Part shown: piece after piece, positions 50,398-59,743 of the stretch
Layout: every line of letters begins with the position of its first letter
Position numbering within the stretch: the first letter of the stretch is position 1
Assembly: GCA_900107185.1 (NCBI GenBank)
Contig: FNPA01000009.1
Location: forward strand, 62,001 to 126,000
Source: Ruminococcaceae bacterium YAD3003
GTDB taxonomy: Bacteria > Bacillota > Clostridia > Saccharofermentanales > Saccharofermentanaceae
Reading direction: 5' to 3'
Length of the DNA stretch: 64,000 nt
The notes under the pieces: model-generated
What the model was told of the DNA's origin: nothing
Database searches by the model: none
The model's input: only the letters and a program-made list of their open reading frames with translations
Made by a program: the position numbers and the translations under genes

Positions 50398-52386
50398 ATG
50401 GAACTTTATGTTGACATTAAGGCCCTTAACAACTCCGGCGACGGCTCACAGGCTAAACCGTTCGGAACGATCTCTGAAGCAGCAGCAATTGCCCAGCCCG
50501 GCGATACTGTCCATGTGGCACCAGGCGTATACAGAGAATACGTCTCACCTAAAAACGGCGGTACCGAAGATGCACGCATCACTTACGTGAGCGACGAGCC
50601 TCTGGGCGCAACCATCACAGGTGCTGAGAGGATCACCAACTGGGAACAGTATCAGGGCGACATCTGGGTAGCGCGCGTCGATAACTCAATGTTCGATCCT
50701 TCTTATAATCCTTATTCCACATACGTTTATGGCGACTGGTATTTCGCAAAGCGCGAAAAGCATGTCGGATGCGTTTACATCAACGACCGCCGTCTCTATG
50801 AGGCAGCGTCTGTCGAAGAAGTAATCGAAGCAAAGCCCTGGCCTCATTCATGGGTTCCCGAAGAAGCAATGTATAAGTGGTACGCAGAAGTTAACGGCAA
50901 TACAACAACAATCTACGCCAACTTCTCCGGTCTCAACCCTAACGAGGAAATGGCTGAGATCAACGCAAGAAGAATGTGCTTCTTCCCTGCAGAGACAGGC
51001 CGCAATTACATAACTGTAAGAGGATTCAAGATCTGCAAGGCAGCAACAAACTGGGCTCCTCCGGCTGCATGGCAGGAAGGCATGATCGGACCTCACTGGT
51101 CGAAAGGCTGGATCATCGAAGACAACGAAGTATATTTCGCAAAGTGCTCCGGCATCGGCCTCGGCAAGTATTTAGATCCCGAGAACAATCACTACTTTAC
51201 ATATGAACATCTTAAGAGCCCCACACAGATGGAGCGTGACGCAGTTTGCCGCGGTCAGTATCACGGCTGGCTCAAAGAGAACATAGGCAGCCACATCGTC
51301 CGCCGCAACAACATCCACCACTGTGAGCAGGGCGGCATCATCGGCCGTATGGGCGCTGTGTTCTCAACGATTGAAGATAACCACATTCACCACATCAACA
51401 ACATGATGGAATTGGGCGGCGCAGAAGTTGCAGGCATCAAGCTCCACGCAGCTATCGACGTCGTCATGAGAAGAAACCACATCCACCACTCAACAATGGG
51501 TATCTGGACAGACTGGGAAGCACAAGGCACACGTATCACCTGTAATCTTTTGCACGACAACCAGAGACCTGCTTTCGCGACGCCTCTGGACGGTTCCATG
51601 GGCAGCGAAGATATTTTCGTAGAGGTCGGACACGGCCCTACATTGATCGATAACAACATCCTGTTGTCAGACGTATCACTGCGTATCGCTACTCAGGGTG
51701 TCGCTATGGTACACAACCTCATCTGCGGTGCATTCACATCAGTCGGCGCAGGAACAGACTGGCGCTACACGCCTTATCACATGCCGCACAGAACAGAAGT
51801 CATGGGCTTCATGACGATCCTTCACGGCGACGACAGATTCTATAACAACATCTTCTTCCAGAGACAGACAAAGCAGACTCTCGTTTCACGCTTCCCGAGC
51901 GGCAAGGTCGAAGAGGAAGAGCGCGTAGTCGGCACACACGTTTGGGACCACTACCCGATCTACGAGGACTGGATCAAGCAGTTCGATCTCGACAACGAGA
52001 CACCTGACATGATGAAGATCGCAGCAGCTCACTTCGACAAGCTCCCCGTCTGGATCGACGGCAACGCTTATCTCGGCGGCGCGCTCCACTTCTGCAAGGA
52101 AGAGAATTACCTGTTTGACGACGAGAGTTCTGTGTATGTTAATGTACGCGAAGAAGACGACCGCGTTTACCTCGACACAAATCTGGCTGAGGTTATGGGC
52201 TCGTTTACTGCGTCGCTGATCACAACCGACGTGCTCGGCAAGGCATTCGAGCCGCAGCAGAGATTCGAAGACCGCGACGGCAACGATATCATCTTCGACA
52301 CCGACTACTTCGGCGCGAAGCGTTCGTCCATTATTCCGGGGCCTTTCGCCGGGCTGGATATTAACGACATTAATGTAGTGTTGTGA
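50398..52386 (+). CDS. GH120 beta-xylosidase (right-handed beta-helix glycosidase)
   Basis: 662 residues. The sequence follows the known GH120 xylosidase XylC throughout: ITNWEQYQGDIWVARV, GDWYF, YKWYAEVNGNTTTIYANF, FFPAETGRNYITVRGF, WAPPAAW, GPHWSKGWIIEDNEVYFAKCSGIGLGK, AGIKLHAAIDV. Catalytic residues, matched from memory of XylC D382 and E405, are D372 in TDWEAQGTR and E409 in IFVEVGHGP. A longer loop (RPAFATPLDGSMGSED) separates them. No signal peptide, so it would act on imported xylo-oligosaccharides in the cytoplasm. Ribosome site AGAGGT. Confidence 0.93.
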   Translation: MELYVDIKALNNSGDGSQAKPFGTISEAAAIAQPGDTVHVAPGVYREYVSPKNGGTEDARITYVSDEPLGATITGAERITNWEQYQGDIWVARVDNSMFDPSYNPYSTYVYGDWYFAKREKHVGCVYINDRRLYEAASVEEVIEAKPWPHSWVPEEAMYKWYAEVNGNTTTIYANFSGLNPNEEMAEINARRMCFFPAETGRNYITVRGFKICKAATNWAPPAAWQEGMIGPHWSKGWIIEDNEVYFAKCSGIGLGKYLDPENNHYFTYEHLKSPTQMERDAVCRGQYHGWLKENIGSHIVRRNNIHHCEQGGIIGRMGAVFSTIEDNHIHHINNMMELGGAEVAGIKLHAAIDVVMRRNHIHHSTMGIWTDWEAQGTRITCNLLHDNQRPAFATPLDGSMGSEDIFVEVGHGPTLIDNNILLSDVSLRIATQGVAMVHNLICGAFTSVGAGTDWRYTPYHMPHRTEVMGFMTILHGDDRFYNNIFFQRQTKQTLVSRFPSGKVEEEERVVGTHVWDHYPIYEDWIKQFDLDNETPDMMKIAAAHFDKLPVWIDGNAYLGGALHFCKEENYLFDDESSVYVNVREEDDRVYLDTNLAEVMGSFTASLITTDVLGKAFEPQQRFEDRDGNDIIFDTDYFGAKRSSIIPGPFAGLDINDINVVL

Positions 52387-52409
52387 TTTGTTATTAGATT
52401 GATTATTTG

Positions 52410-52440
52410 GGGCTGCTGCGTGCGCGGCGGCCCTTTTTTT
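52410..52440 (+). terminator. Intrinsic terminator after the GH120 gene
   Basis: Stem GGGCTGCTGC / GCGGCGGCCC with G-U pairs and a 4-nt loop, followed by seven T. Confidence 0.8.
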
Positions 52441-52470
52441 CGCGCGGTTGGGCAACTCGTTATATCGCTT

Positions 52471-52581
52471 GGGAAAAATATGGGAGTAAACAGCTCAAAA
52501 AACTCCCATATTCACTCCATTTATAGTTAAATTGCTTATTTTTGGGAGTCTGACATGATGTTTTACTCCCAAATTATTCCC
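52471..52581 (+). repeat. GGGAGTAAA multi-hairpin element, copy 3
   Basis: 111 bp: GGGAAAAATA, hairpin 1 (TGGGAGTAAA / AAACTCCCA), ACTCCA, AAATTGCTTA, hairpin 2 (TTGGGAGT / TTTACTCCCAA), ATTATTCCC. It occupies the gap between the GH120 terminator and the PD-(D/E)XK-like gene. Confidence 0.82.
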
Positions 52582-52677
52582 GTCGTTTTCACAAGCCAAT
52601 TTCCAATACATTTTTATCGATTGTAGACATTGTCGGTTATGTCGATTTTGTCGTGAAAAACCGACAAAGAACCGTTT

Positions 52678-52683
52678 TATAAT
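52678..52683 (+). promoter_or_regulatory. TATAAT box 6 nt before an ATG (leaderless candidate)
   Basis: TATAAT followed by CACGTT and the ATG at 52690; no Shine-Dalgarno site. Confidence 0.5.
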
Positions 52684-52689
52684 CACGTT

Positions 52690-53460
52690 ATGGACTTAAT
52701 GAAGAAATACATCCCAAGAGAGTATCTGGCTCTCAAAATTAACTACTGCCGTCAGCAGCTCGAGAAGCTGCCAATTATTGTTTTGCAGGAGAATATTACA
52801 TGTGCTCCTAGAATAGTTATAGGCAAACACCGATATCTTGTTTCCTCAGAAAATGGCAAGTATTGTCTTGAACTGAATCAAAAACGCGAAAGTCTTGAAC
52901 GGGAACTTCAATTCTATCAGACAATATGGGATTGCAACTTCAAGGGTGAGCCGTTTCCTGAATGCGAACCAATAAGAGCTAACCGAACTTTGTTCATCGG
53001 CAATAACGACCAGGTTGTTATGAATAAGGAATTCTTTGACAGCCTTGAAAATGATGCAAACACGAAATATCCAAAGTCTAATAACTATATATTTGACGGA
53101 ATCAGATACCGCTCAGCCGCTGAACGTGAAATAGCAATTTTCTATACAGATATGGGCATACCGTTCAAGTATGAACCAAGAATTACACTTAGAGGACTGA
53201 CTTTCCCGATATTTAGTGATTTTATCCTCTACTTTGAAGAGTTGGATAACTGCAAATTTCACGAACACTTTGGAATAAAGAATTCTTCTGAATATCTAAA
53301 GGAAACAAAGATAAAATACGGAAACTACACGAACGCAGGACTAATTCCTGATATCGATGTACTGTTCACTTACGCAAACGACGAAAACACATTCGATCCA
53401 AGGTTTCTGTCAGCAAAATTAAACGCAGCTATATACGGAACAATATGCATTAATAAATAA
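52690..53460 (+). CDS. Orphan PD-(D/E)XK nuclease-like protein
   Basis: 256 residues. Residues 137-195 read like a restriction-endonuclease fold: FDGIRYRSAAEREIAIFY, GIPFKYEPRI, FSDFILYF, FHEHFG. Candidate active-site residues are E145, D177 and E192. The last motif is E-H-F instead of E-x-K. The N-terminal part is charged and helical. The gene is clearly more AT-rich than its neighbours, has a leaderless-type start and stands alone next to a repeat element, which suggests transfer. No methylase is nearby. Confidence 0.6.
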   Translation: MDLMKKYIPREYLALKINYCRQQLEKLPIIVLQENITCAPRIVIGKHRYLVSSENGKYCLELNQKRESLERELQFYQTIWDCNFKGEPFPECEPIRANRTLFIGNNDQVVMNKEFFDSLENDANTKYPKSNNYIFDGIRYRSAAEREIAIFYTDMGIPFKYEPRITLRGLTFPIFSDFILYFEELDNCKFHEHFGIKNSSEYLKETKIKYGNYTNAGLIPDIDVLFTYANDENTFDPRFLSAKLNAAIYGTICINK

Positions 53461-53463
53461 AAA

Positions 53464-53489
53464 GGCCTGCGGTCATCAGACGACAGGCC
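53464..53489. terminator. Bidirectional terminator between convergent genes
   Basis: Stem GGCCTG / CAGGCC with a 14-nt interior that itself holds GTC/GAC, in the 37-nt gap between the stop codons. Confidence 0.65.
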
Positions 53490-53497
53490 CTATACAA

Positions 53498-54766
53498 TCA
53501 ATTTTTTTCAGTTTCTAAAACTTCTTTCGAGGCTTTCTTTTCCTTGCCGTTTTTCTTTTCCTTGTTTTCCTGTTCGTCCTTATTGACCATCAGTCTGTCG
53601 AGGACACCTGCGAAATACTTCCCGGCCATCTTGTCGATCTCGAAAACCTTGATCGCCTGAATAATGATGATAGCGAGGACAGGACCAATGAGGAATCCTG
53701 CGGCACCCCAGATGTAGACACCTGCAGCCATCGCGAGAAGTGTTACGAGCGGGTGCATCTTGAGGGACTTGCCGAGGATAGCGGGCTCAACGAATCTGCG
53801 GATAATTGACATGAGGATCAGGCCGATGAGGATCACTACTGCGGAGATGTACTGGCCGTTCATTACGAAGTAGATCATGGTAGGGATCATTGTGGCGCTG
53901 ACACCGAGGACCGGCAGGAAGTCAATCAATGCTGTGATTATGGACAGGATGATCGCATAGCCGTGGAGACCGGCGATCCAGAATACGATGAACGATTCGA
54001 TTGCTGTGATAAGGAACAGAACAAAGTAACCGCCGAGTACGCGGAAGACCATTACTGACAGGTCATTGAGGAGCGTAAAGATACGGTTTCTGAACTTGCG
54101 GCTGGGGGTGTTCTTAACGAAGAGTTTTAATACCGTAGGGCCGTCGTTGATGAAATAAAAACCGCTCAAAAGGATGCTGATTACAAAGAACACTCCGTAA
54201 GGAAGATTGCCGACGAGCTTCCACACTGCAGAAAGACTCATGCTGATTACCTCAGGGATATTCTTAACGATCGTCTGGCCCATGTTGGCAATGTTTTCTC
54301 TGATGGAATCGATGATGTCCTGTGTGAGGAAACCGCCGTTTTCGACGCTGAAGCGGTCGATTATCTGGGTGTCGATTATCTCAGCCGGTTTGAAAGTTTT
54401 CGTGGCTTCGGCAAGAGTTACGAGCAAAGAGTTCGCCTGATATGCGAGGCCGATCAACGTGATTATTATGAAGATAATTACGACGACGTCGAGGATTACG
54501 TAGATAACGAGGGCAGTTTTGGTATGGGTGGATTTTTTGCGGCCGGCCTTGATCTTCTTCGGATCCTTGTCGAAAAGCTTTGACAGCGGTCTGGCGATCA
54601 GGTCGGAAGTCTTTGCCAAAACGAAACCGATAAGGAACGGCACCAGAATTACTGCGATTATCTTGCCTACATATGCGCAGGCAACGATGATCACCACCAT
54701 AAGTATGAATTTGAGCATCGACATGACCGATGCTCGGTCTCTCTGATATCTCTCTATGTCATTCAT
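53498..54766 (-). CDS. AI-2E family (PerM-like) membrane transporter
   Basis: 422 residues, about eight transmembrane helices with the family's long central soluble segment (about 150-205). LIDFLPVLGVSATMIP, and the C-terminal PAILGKSLKMHPLVTLLAMAAGVYIWGAAGFLIGPVLAII are diagnostic of the AI-2E/UPF0118 family. The last 30 residues are a Lys/Glu-rich tail. Substrate unknown; members export signals or exchange cations. Confidence 0.92.
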   Translation of the reverse strand: MNDIERYQRDRASVMSMLKFILMVVIIVACAYVGKIIAVILVPFLIGFVLAKTSDLIARPLSKLFDKDPKKIKAGRKKSTHTKTALVIYVILDVVVIIFIIITLIGLAYQANSLLVTLAEATKTFKPAEIIDTQIIDRFSVENGGFLTQDIIDSIRENIANMGQTIVKNIPEVISMSLSAVWKLVGNLPYGVFFVISILLSGFYFINDGPTVLKLFVKNTPSRKFRNRIFTLLNDLSVMVFRVLGGYFVLFLITAIESFIVFWIAGLHGYAIILSIITALIDFLPVLGVSATMIPTMIYFVMNGQYISAVVILIGLILMSIIRRFVEPAILGKSLKMHPLVTLLAMAAGVYIWGAAGFLIGPVLAIIIIQAIKVFEIDKMAGKYFAGVLDRLMVNKDEQENKEKKNGKEKKASKEVLETEKN

Positions 54767-54797
54767 TTCTATTTCCTCTTAATTTTCCCCAAACTGT

Positions 54798-55805
54798 TTA
54801 TAGTCTAACTCCATCGAACAGCAGCTTCCAGAAGACGATCATGATAATGAGTCCCAGAATAAGTGTCAGGTTGAAGCCGAACAGGAGGCCTGCCGCCTTG
54901 CTGCCGTCCTTGATCTCAGGATCTCTGTTGTCGCCGTAGATGTCGGCGCTGTATGCGAAGTGGAACTCGCCCAATGTCTTACGGAAGAACGATATAAGGA
55001 TCAGCGCGACGATAATTGCCGGAATTGATGAATAGTAGATCGTTCCGGGAACGTCGCTGTATGTTCTGATGGTTGTGATGTCCAGTTCGGTAACAATGCT
55101 GCCGATAAGAATTCCCGTAAAACGTGAACCCAGGAGCACGAGAACGGGCCCGTAAATATTCTCTGTTCTGGATCTTACGATGCAGAGCCACCAGCCGATG
55201 ATAAGAATTGCCGGGAGGTCCAAAAAATCGAAAGAAAACAGAGCAATCAGAACCGGAATAACAATAAATGCCCAGCGCTTATTCTTCTCTGTAAATCCCT
55301 GCCATACTGTGCCGAGGAAGAACAGCGAAATTCCGAATGCGGGAATCAATGTATCGATAAGGATACTTAACGCCAGTGTAAGACCCGTTATCTCCTGCAA
55401 ATAATAGAAGACACCGGGGAATATGACCGAGCCGCCCATTCTGAGCCATAACGCGATTGAAATGTTGTGAAGAGATGCTTTCAAGAGGTAAACCGGAGCG
55501 CCTGACAGAAATGAGAGGATAAGAACACCTACTCCCGTGTACCGTCCGGTGATGTCGAGCCCGCCCTTCTCTGCGATGAGAACGGAAGGAGCGACAAATG
55601 CAGCCATAATGAGCACCAGCACCGTGACCGCACAGCCGACAAGGGATGTCGAGGAAATCGTTACCGAATCGAAAAACAGTTTGAGCAGCAGAAATGCCAC
55701 ACCGACACCAACGCCGGCAAAGAAAACCGGATATCCCCAGTTAAAAGGCTTCGGATATTTAAACTGACGTACGATAAAATTCTTCACTGCGAGAAGAATA
55801 TTCAT
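54798..55805 (-). CDS. Multispanning membrane protein of unknown function
   Basis: 335 residues, about eight hydrophobic segments starting near residue 25; an N-terminal FIVRQFKYPKPFNWGYP stretch precedes them. No motif recognised. Its ATG overlaps the stop codon of the prepilin peptidase gene (TGATG), so the two are translationally coupled and may work together. Confidence 0.7.
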   Translation of the reverse strand: MNILLAVKNFIVRQFKYPKPFNWGYPVFFAGVGVGVAFLLLKLFFDSVTISSTSLVGCAVTVLVLIMAAFVAPSVLIAEKGGLDITGRYTGVGVLILSFLSGAPVYLLKASLHNISIALWLRMGGSVIFPGVFYYLQEITGLTLALSILIDTLIPAFGISLFFLGTVWQGFTEKNKRWAFIVIPVLIALFSFDFLDLPAILIIGWWLCIVRSRTENIYGPVLVLLGSRFTGILIGSIVTELDITTIRTYSDVPGTIYYSSIPAIIVALILISFFRKTLGEFHFAYSADIYGDNRDPEIKDGSKAAGLLFGFNLTLILGLIIMIVFWKLLFDGVRL

Positions 55806-56692
55806 CAGAAGTACACTCCGAGTAACATAAGCGTCTGGAACATCTTCTGGAAGAAGAAGGGCTCCATGATGATGAATACTGCACAGCCCAATGCGAGGAA
55901 CGGTCCGAAAGCCATGTAATCAGGGTCTTCGGCGAAATGGATCTTCGCCTTCTCCCTCTGGATCAGGAGTTTCTCGGCCCTTGGGTCTTCGGCCTCGGCT
56001 ATACGCTTCTTCTCAGCGGCAATTCTCTTTCTCTTTCTGATGAGGAGCGGAATCGCGAAAATAACAGCGGAGAAGATTGATACATAAACAAGAACCACAA
56101 GGCCGTAGCAGCCTGTGATAAGTCCTGTTGCAAACAGAAGTCTCATATCGCCCATTCCCATGCCCTCGCGGCCGAGGAATGTGATCGACAAGAATCCGAT
56201 AAGCCAGATAACACCGCCGCCAACAACGGATGCGATTACCTTGTTAAGGATGATTACCCACCACTTTGCGTCAGGTGAGAACCAGACAGCGCCCTCCACG
56301 AGGTCTGCAACTACTGACAGAACGCCGCATGCAGCGATATAGATGGAGAACTGGTCAGGAATGATCCTATTGAGCTTATCTGCCATCATTACCAGCATCA
56401 GTACCGGAATGACGAGGAAGATTACCAATAAATGTAAGGGTCTGAATGCGTAAATGTATTCGTCTCTGCAGAAATAAACCGTAACGCAGTAGCAGATTAC
56501 GCAGAACAGAACAGCAATGAGGCCCTCGGGAAAAGGTCTCATCCTCTTAGAAGGCCTGTAATCAGGGTCTTGCGGGGTTACCCCGTAATCCTGGAGCCAT
56601 TTATCGGGAAACTTCCCGAAAAGCCAAGTGATCAGGGCGCCTGCTGCGATTCCTGCCACAACGGCAATAATGAAACAATGCACAATATTCAT
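55805..56692 (-). CDS. Prepilin peptidase, A24 family
   Basis: Membrane aspartic protease of 295 residues. The two active aspartates are expected in ADKLNRIIPDQFSIYIAACG and GREGMGMGDMRLLFATG (GxGD motif). There is no N-terminal methyltransferase domain, so it resembles TadV/short prepilin peptidases. A charged cytoplasmic insert (RKRKRIAAEKKRIAEAEDPRAEK) lies near 218-245. No pilin or assembly genes are in the window. Coupled to the following membrane protein gene. Confidence 0.88.
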   Translation of the reverse strand: MNIVHCFIIAVVAGIAAGALITWLFGKFPDKWLQDYGVTPQDPDYRPSKRMRPFPEGLIAVLFCVICYCVTVYFCRDEYIYAFRPLHLLVIFLVIPVLMLVMMADKLNRIIPDQFSIYIAACGVLSVVADLVEGAVWFSPDAKWWVIILNKVIASVVGGGVIWLIGFLSITFLGREGMGMGDMRLLFATGLITGCYGLVVLVYVSIFSAVIFAIPLLIRKRKRIAAEKKRIAEAEDPRAEKLLIQREKAKIHFAEDPDYMAFGPFLALGCAVFIIMEPFFFQKMFQTLMLLGVYF

Positions 56693-56912
56693 ACAGTTTG
56701 AAGTTTAATATACAAGCACGAAAAATACAAATAATATAAGTAGTACCAATTTCATACGGCCGTACCTTTCTAACGTTTATTGAACCAAGTGTAAAAAATC
56801 AGTAAAATCGGATATTTTTGTTACTTTCGAGCGTTTTTTGTTGTCAAAAAAACACCGATAAATAGGGCTTTTCGTTCAGTTTTTGGTTAAAAAAACGAAC
56901 CTTTTTAAAAAA

Positions 56913-56942
56913 ATTGCTAATGGGTAGCAATATTGTTAAAAT
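56913..56942 (+). promoter_or_regulatory. glgP promoter with palindromic operator
   Basis: TTGCTA (56914-56919), 17 nt, TAAAAT (56937-56942). The -35 is part of the palindrome ATTGCTA-ATGGG-TAGCAAT (56913-56931), a likely operator. It sits 29 nt before the glgP ATG in a 278-bp gap that otherwise holds only AT-rich sequence and an ACTTTCGAGCG word. Confidence 0.55.
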
Positions 56943-56970
56943 CATTCGTAATTATTTTGGAGGTAAGTAG

Positions 56971-59391
56971 ATGTCTTTTCGGGTAAAAAAGGCATCGAAG
57001 ACTTGGACAATGGCAACAGTTACAGCAAAAGCGCTTGAACAGATGATGCAGGCCCACGTTAAGGCCGAAACGGGCATGAGTCTTGAGCAGGCAACTCCCC
57101 GTGATTATTGGACAGCGCTCTCGAAGAGTATCGTTGAGATCATCTCCGAGAATTGGATGGCAACAAGACACAAGTATAACCAGGGCCGTCAGGCTCACTA
57201 TTTCTCAGCAGAGTTCCTCGAAGGACGCTCAATGCTCAACAACCTCGTAAACTTGGGTATTTACGATCAGGCAAAGCAAGCACTCGCTTCTTTCGGACTC
57301 GATATTACTGATATTCTCGAAGAAGAAACAGATCCGGCTCTCGGAAACGGCGGTTTGGGACGTCTCGCAGCATGTTTCCTCGATTCATGCGCAACACTCA
57401 ACCTCCCTGTAACAGGTTACGGAATCCTCTATCGTTACGGTCTCTTCAGACAGGCAATCGAGAACGGTTTCCAGAACGAGTATCCTGACTCATGGATGGA
57501 GCACGGTTATCCTTTCATTCTCCCCAGATACGACAGAAAGGTTAAGGTTCACTACTCAGACATCGATGTTTGGGCAATTCCCTGCGACCTCCCTATCACA
57601 GGTTACGGCACAAAGAACGTAAACCTCTTGAGACTCTGGAAGGCTGAGCCTGCACAGGAGTTCAACTTCAACCTCTTCAACTCACAGAGATTCGATGACG
57701 CTGTTATCGAGAGAAACAGAGTTCAGGACATCTGGAGAGTTCTCTATCCGAACGATACATCTTACGATGGTAAGGTCCTCCGTGTAAGACAGCAGTACTT
57801 CTTCGTTTCTGCTTCACTCCAGGACATCATCTACAGATATAAGAAGTATCATGGTGACGATCTCCACGATTTCGCGAAGTACAACACAATCCAGCTCAAC
57901 GATACACACCCTGTAGTCGCTATCCCTGAGCTCATGAGACTTTTGGTCGATGAGAACGGCATTAAGTGGGAAGAAGCATGGGAAATCGTTAAGGCTACTT
58001 TCGCATATACAAACCACACGATCATGGCAGAGGCATTGGAGAAGTGGGATATCTCAATCTTCCGTTTCCTCTTCCCCCGTATTTACGAGATCATTGAGGG
58101 CATCAACAACCAGTTCCGTGCACAGATGTACGAGGCAGGCCTCTATTCTGAGCTCATCGACCGTATGTCTCCTTTGGGTGACGGCAAGATCCACATGGCA
58201 TGGATGGCTATCTACGGTTCACACTCCGTAAACGGTGTTGCTGCACTCCACACAGACATCCTCAAGAACGAGACACTCAAGGACTGGTACGCAATCTATC
58301 CTGAGAAGTTCTCCAACAAGACAAACGGCGTTACACCCAGAAGATGGCTCCGTACCTGCGATCCTGACCTCGCTGCCCTCATCACAGACTTGCTCGGCAA
58401 CGATAAGTGGGTTACAAACCTTGATCTTCTTAAGGATCTCGAAAAGTATAAGGACGACGACAAGGTAATGAAGAAGTTCATTGCCATCAAGAAGGCTAAC
58501 AAGAAGCAGCTCTCTGAATACCTCGAGAAGACAAAGGGAATCAAGCTCAATCCTAATTCCTGCTTCGACGTACAGATCAAGCGTCTCCACGAATACAAGA
58601 GACAGCTTTTGAACGCTCTCTACGCCCTGAACCTCTACGACAGACTCAAGGAAAATCCGAAGCTCGACATGCCTCCGGTCACAATCCTCTTTGCTGCCAA
58701 GGCTGCTCCGGGTTACTTCAGAGCTAAGGCAATCATCAAGTTCATCAACGAGATCGCTAAGCTCATCGATTCCGATCCTGACATGAAGAACAAGCTCAAG
58801 GTCGTATTCGTTGAGAACTACAACGTTTCCGTTGGCGAGAAGATGTTCCCTGCAGCAGACGTATCAGAGCAGATCTCCACAGCAGGCCTCGAAGCTTCCG
58901 GTACAGGTAACATGAAGTTCATGATGAACGGTGCTGTTACACTCGGAACTCTGGACGGCGCTAACGTTGAGATTGCTGAGTGCGTTGGCGATGACAACAT
59001 CTACATCTTCGGTTGCCGTTCACAGGATATGGCAGCTACAAAGGCTTACTACAATCCGAAGTGGCAGTACGAGAACATCCCCGGCCTCAAGAAGTGCCTC
59101 GACCGTTTGGTTGACGGTTCCTTCAACGACGAAGGCACCGGCATGTTCAACGACCTCTTCAACGGTCTCATCTATGGCTCCAACTGGCAGCCCGGTGACC
59201 CTTACTACGTATTGGGCGACTTCGACGACTATCGCAAGACTCGCGACCAGCTCTACAAGGATTACAAGGACAACCTCGAGTGGGCCAGAAAGTGCTGGGT
59301 CAACATCTGCAACTCCGGCAAGTTCTCTTCCGACCGTACAATCAGCGAGTACGCTAAGGAAATCTGGAAGATCAAGGCTCAGAAGATCTGA
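56971..59391 (+). CDS. glgP: Glycogen/starch/maltodextrin phosphorylase
   Basis: PLP-dependent GT35 enzyme releasing glucose 1-phosphate from alpha-glucans, 806 residues. TDPALGNGGLGRLAACFLDS is the N-terminal signature; KLNDTHP is represented by QLNDTHPVVAIPEL; the PLP lysine is K649 in GTGNMKFMMNGA. KTNGVTPRRWL and VQIKRLHEYKRQLLNAL are in order. The start has GGAGG 7 nt upstream. Not linked to other glycogen genes here. Confidence 0.97.
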   Translation: MSFRVKKASKTWTMATVTAKALEQMMQAHVKAETGMSLEQATPRDYWTALSKSIVEIISENWMATRHKYNQGRQAHYFSAEFLEGRSMLNNLVNLGIYDQAKQALASFGLDITDILEEETDPALGNGGLGRLAACFLDSCATLNLPVTGYGILYRYGLFRQAIENGFQNEYPDSWMEHGYPFILPRYDRKVKVHYSDIDVWAIPCDLPITGYGTKNVNLLRLWKAEPAQEFNFNLFNSQRFDDAVIERNRVQDIWRVLYPNDTSYDGKVLRVRQQYFFVSASLQDIIYRYKKYHGDDLHDFAKYNTIQLNDTHPVVAIPELMRLLVDENGIKWEEAWEIVKATFAYTNHTIMAEALEKWDISIFRFLFPRIYEIIEGINNQFRAQMYEAGLYSELIDRMSPLGDGKIHMAWMAIYGSHSVNGVAALHTDILKNETLKDWYAIYPEKFSNKTNGVTPRRWLRTCDPDLAALITDLLGNDKWVTNLDLLKDLEKYKDDDKVMKKFIAIKKANKKQLSEYLEKTKGIKLNPNSCFDVQIKRLHEYKRQLLNALYALNLYDRLKENPKLDMPPVTILFAAKAAPGYFRAKAIIKFINEIAKLIDSDPDMKNKLKVVFVENYNVSVGEKMFPAADVSEQISTAGLEASGTGNMKFMMNGAVTLGTLDGANVEIAECVGDDNIYIFGCRSQDMAATKAYYNPKWQYENIPGLKKCLDRLVDGSFNDEGTGMFNDLFNGLIYGSNWQPGDPYYVLGDFDDYRKTRDQLYKDYKDNLEWARKCWVNICNSGKFSSDRTISEYAKEIWKIKAQKI

Positions 59392-59419
59392 ACTTTCGAG
59401 CGTTAAAAACAAATCAAAG

Positions 59420-59454
59420 ACGCCTCACTTCACATATGTGGGGCGTTTTTTTAT
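59420..59454 (+). terminator. Intrinsic terminator after glgP
   Basis: Nine-base-pair stem ACGCCTCAC / GTGGGGCGT with a 9-nt loop, followed by TTTTTTTAT. Confidence 0.82.
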
Positions 59455-59475
59455 AAATGCATCCGTCGTCCTGAC

Positions 59476-59586
59476 GGGAAAATTTTGGGAGTAATCCCCC
59501 CTCGAAAACTCCAAAAAATGAGCAATTTGCTTCGAATTGGAGTAAATCCGGGAGTAATCCGGGCAAAATACTCCCATTATTTTCCC
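59476..59586 (-). repeat. GGGAGTAAA multi-hairpin element, copy 4 (inverted)
   Basis: 111 bp in the opposite orientation to copies 1-3. Read on the minus strand: GGGAAAATAA, hairpin 1 (TGGGAGTA / TTACTCCC), ACTCCA, AAATTGCTCA, hairpin 2 (TTGGAGT / TTACTCCCAA), TTTTCCC. It lies between glgP and the zinc-ribbon gene. Confidence 0.8.
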
Positions 59587-59743
59587 AAGTGCATATTCCG
59601 ACACGAAAACGCGTCAATTCATGAATGTTTCGCACATTGCGCTCCGCCGACACCAAAACCGCAGCGCAAACACCACCCCAAAACTGCTTTTTAGCCCAAC
59701 AAACGCCCCCTCCCACCGCCAAATTCCTAAAATATTATATATA

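Noticed and set aside
58219-58590. 123-residue minus-strand frame inside glgP
   Set aside because: Antisense shadow of a highly conserved enzyme; no start signals.
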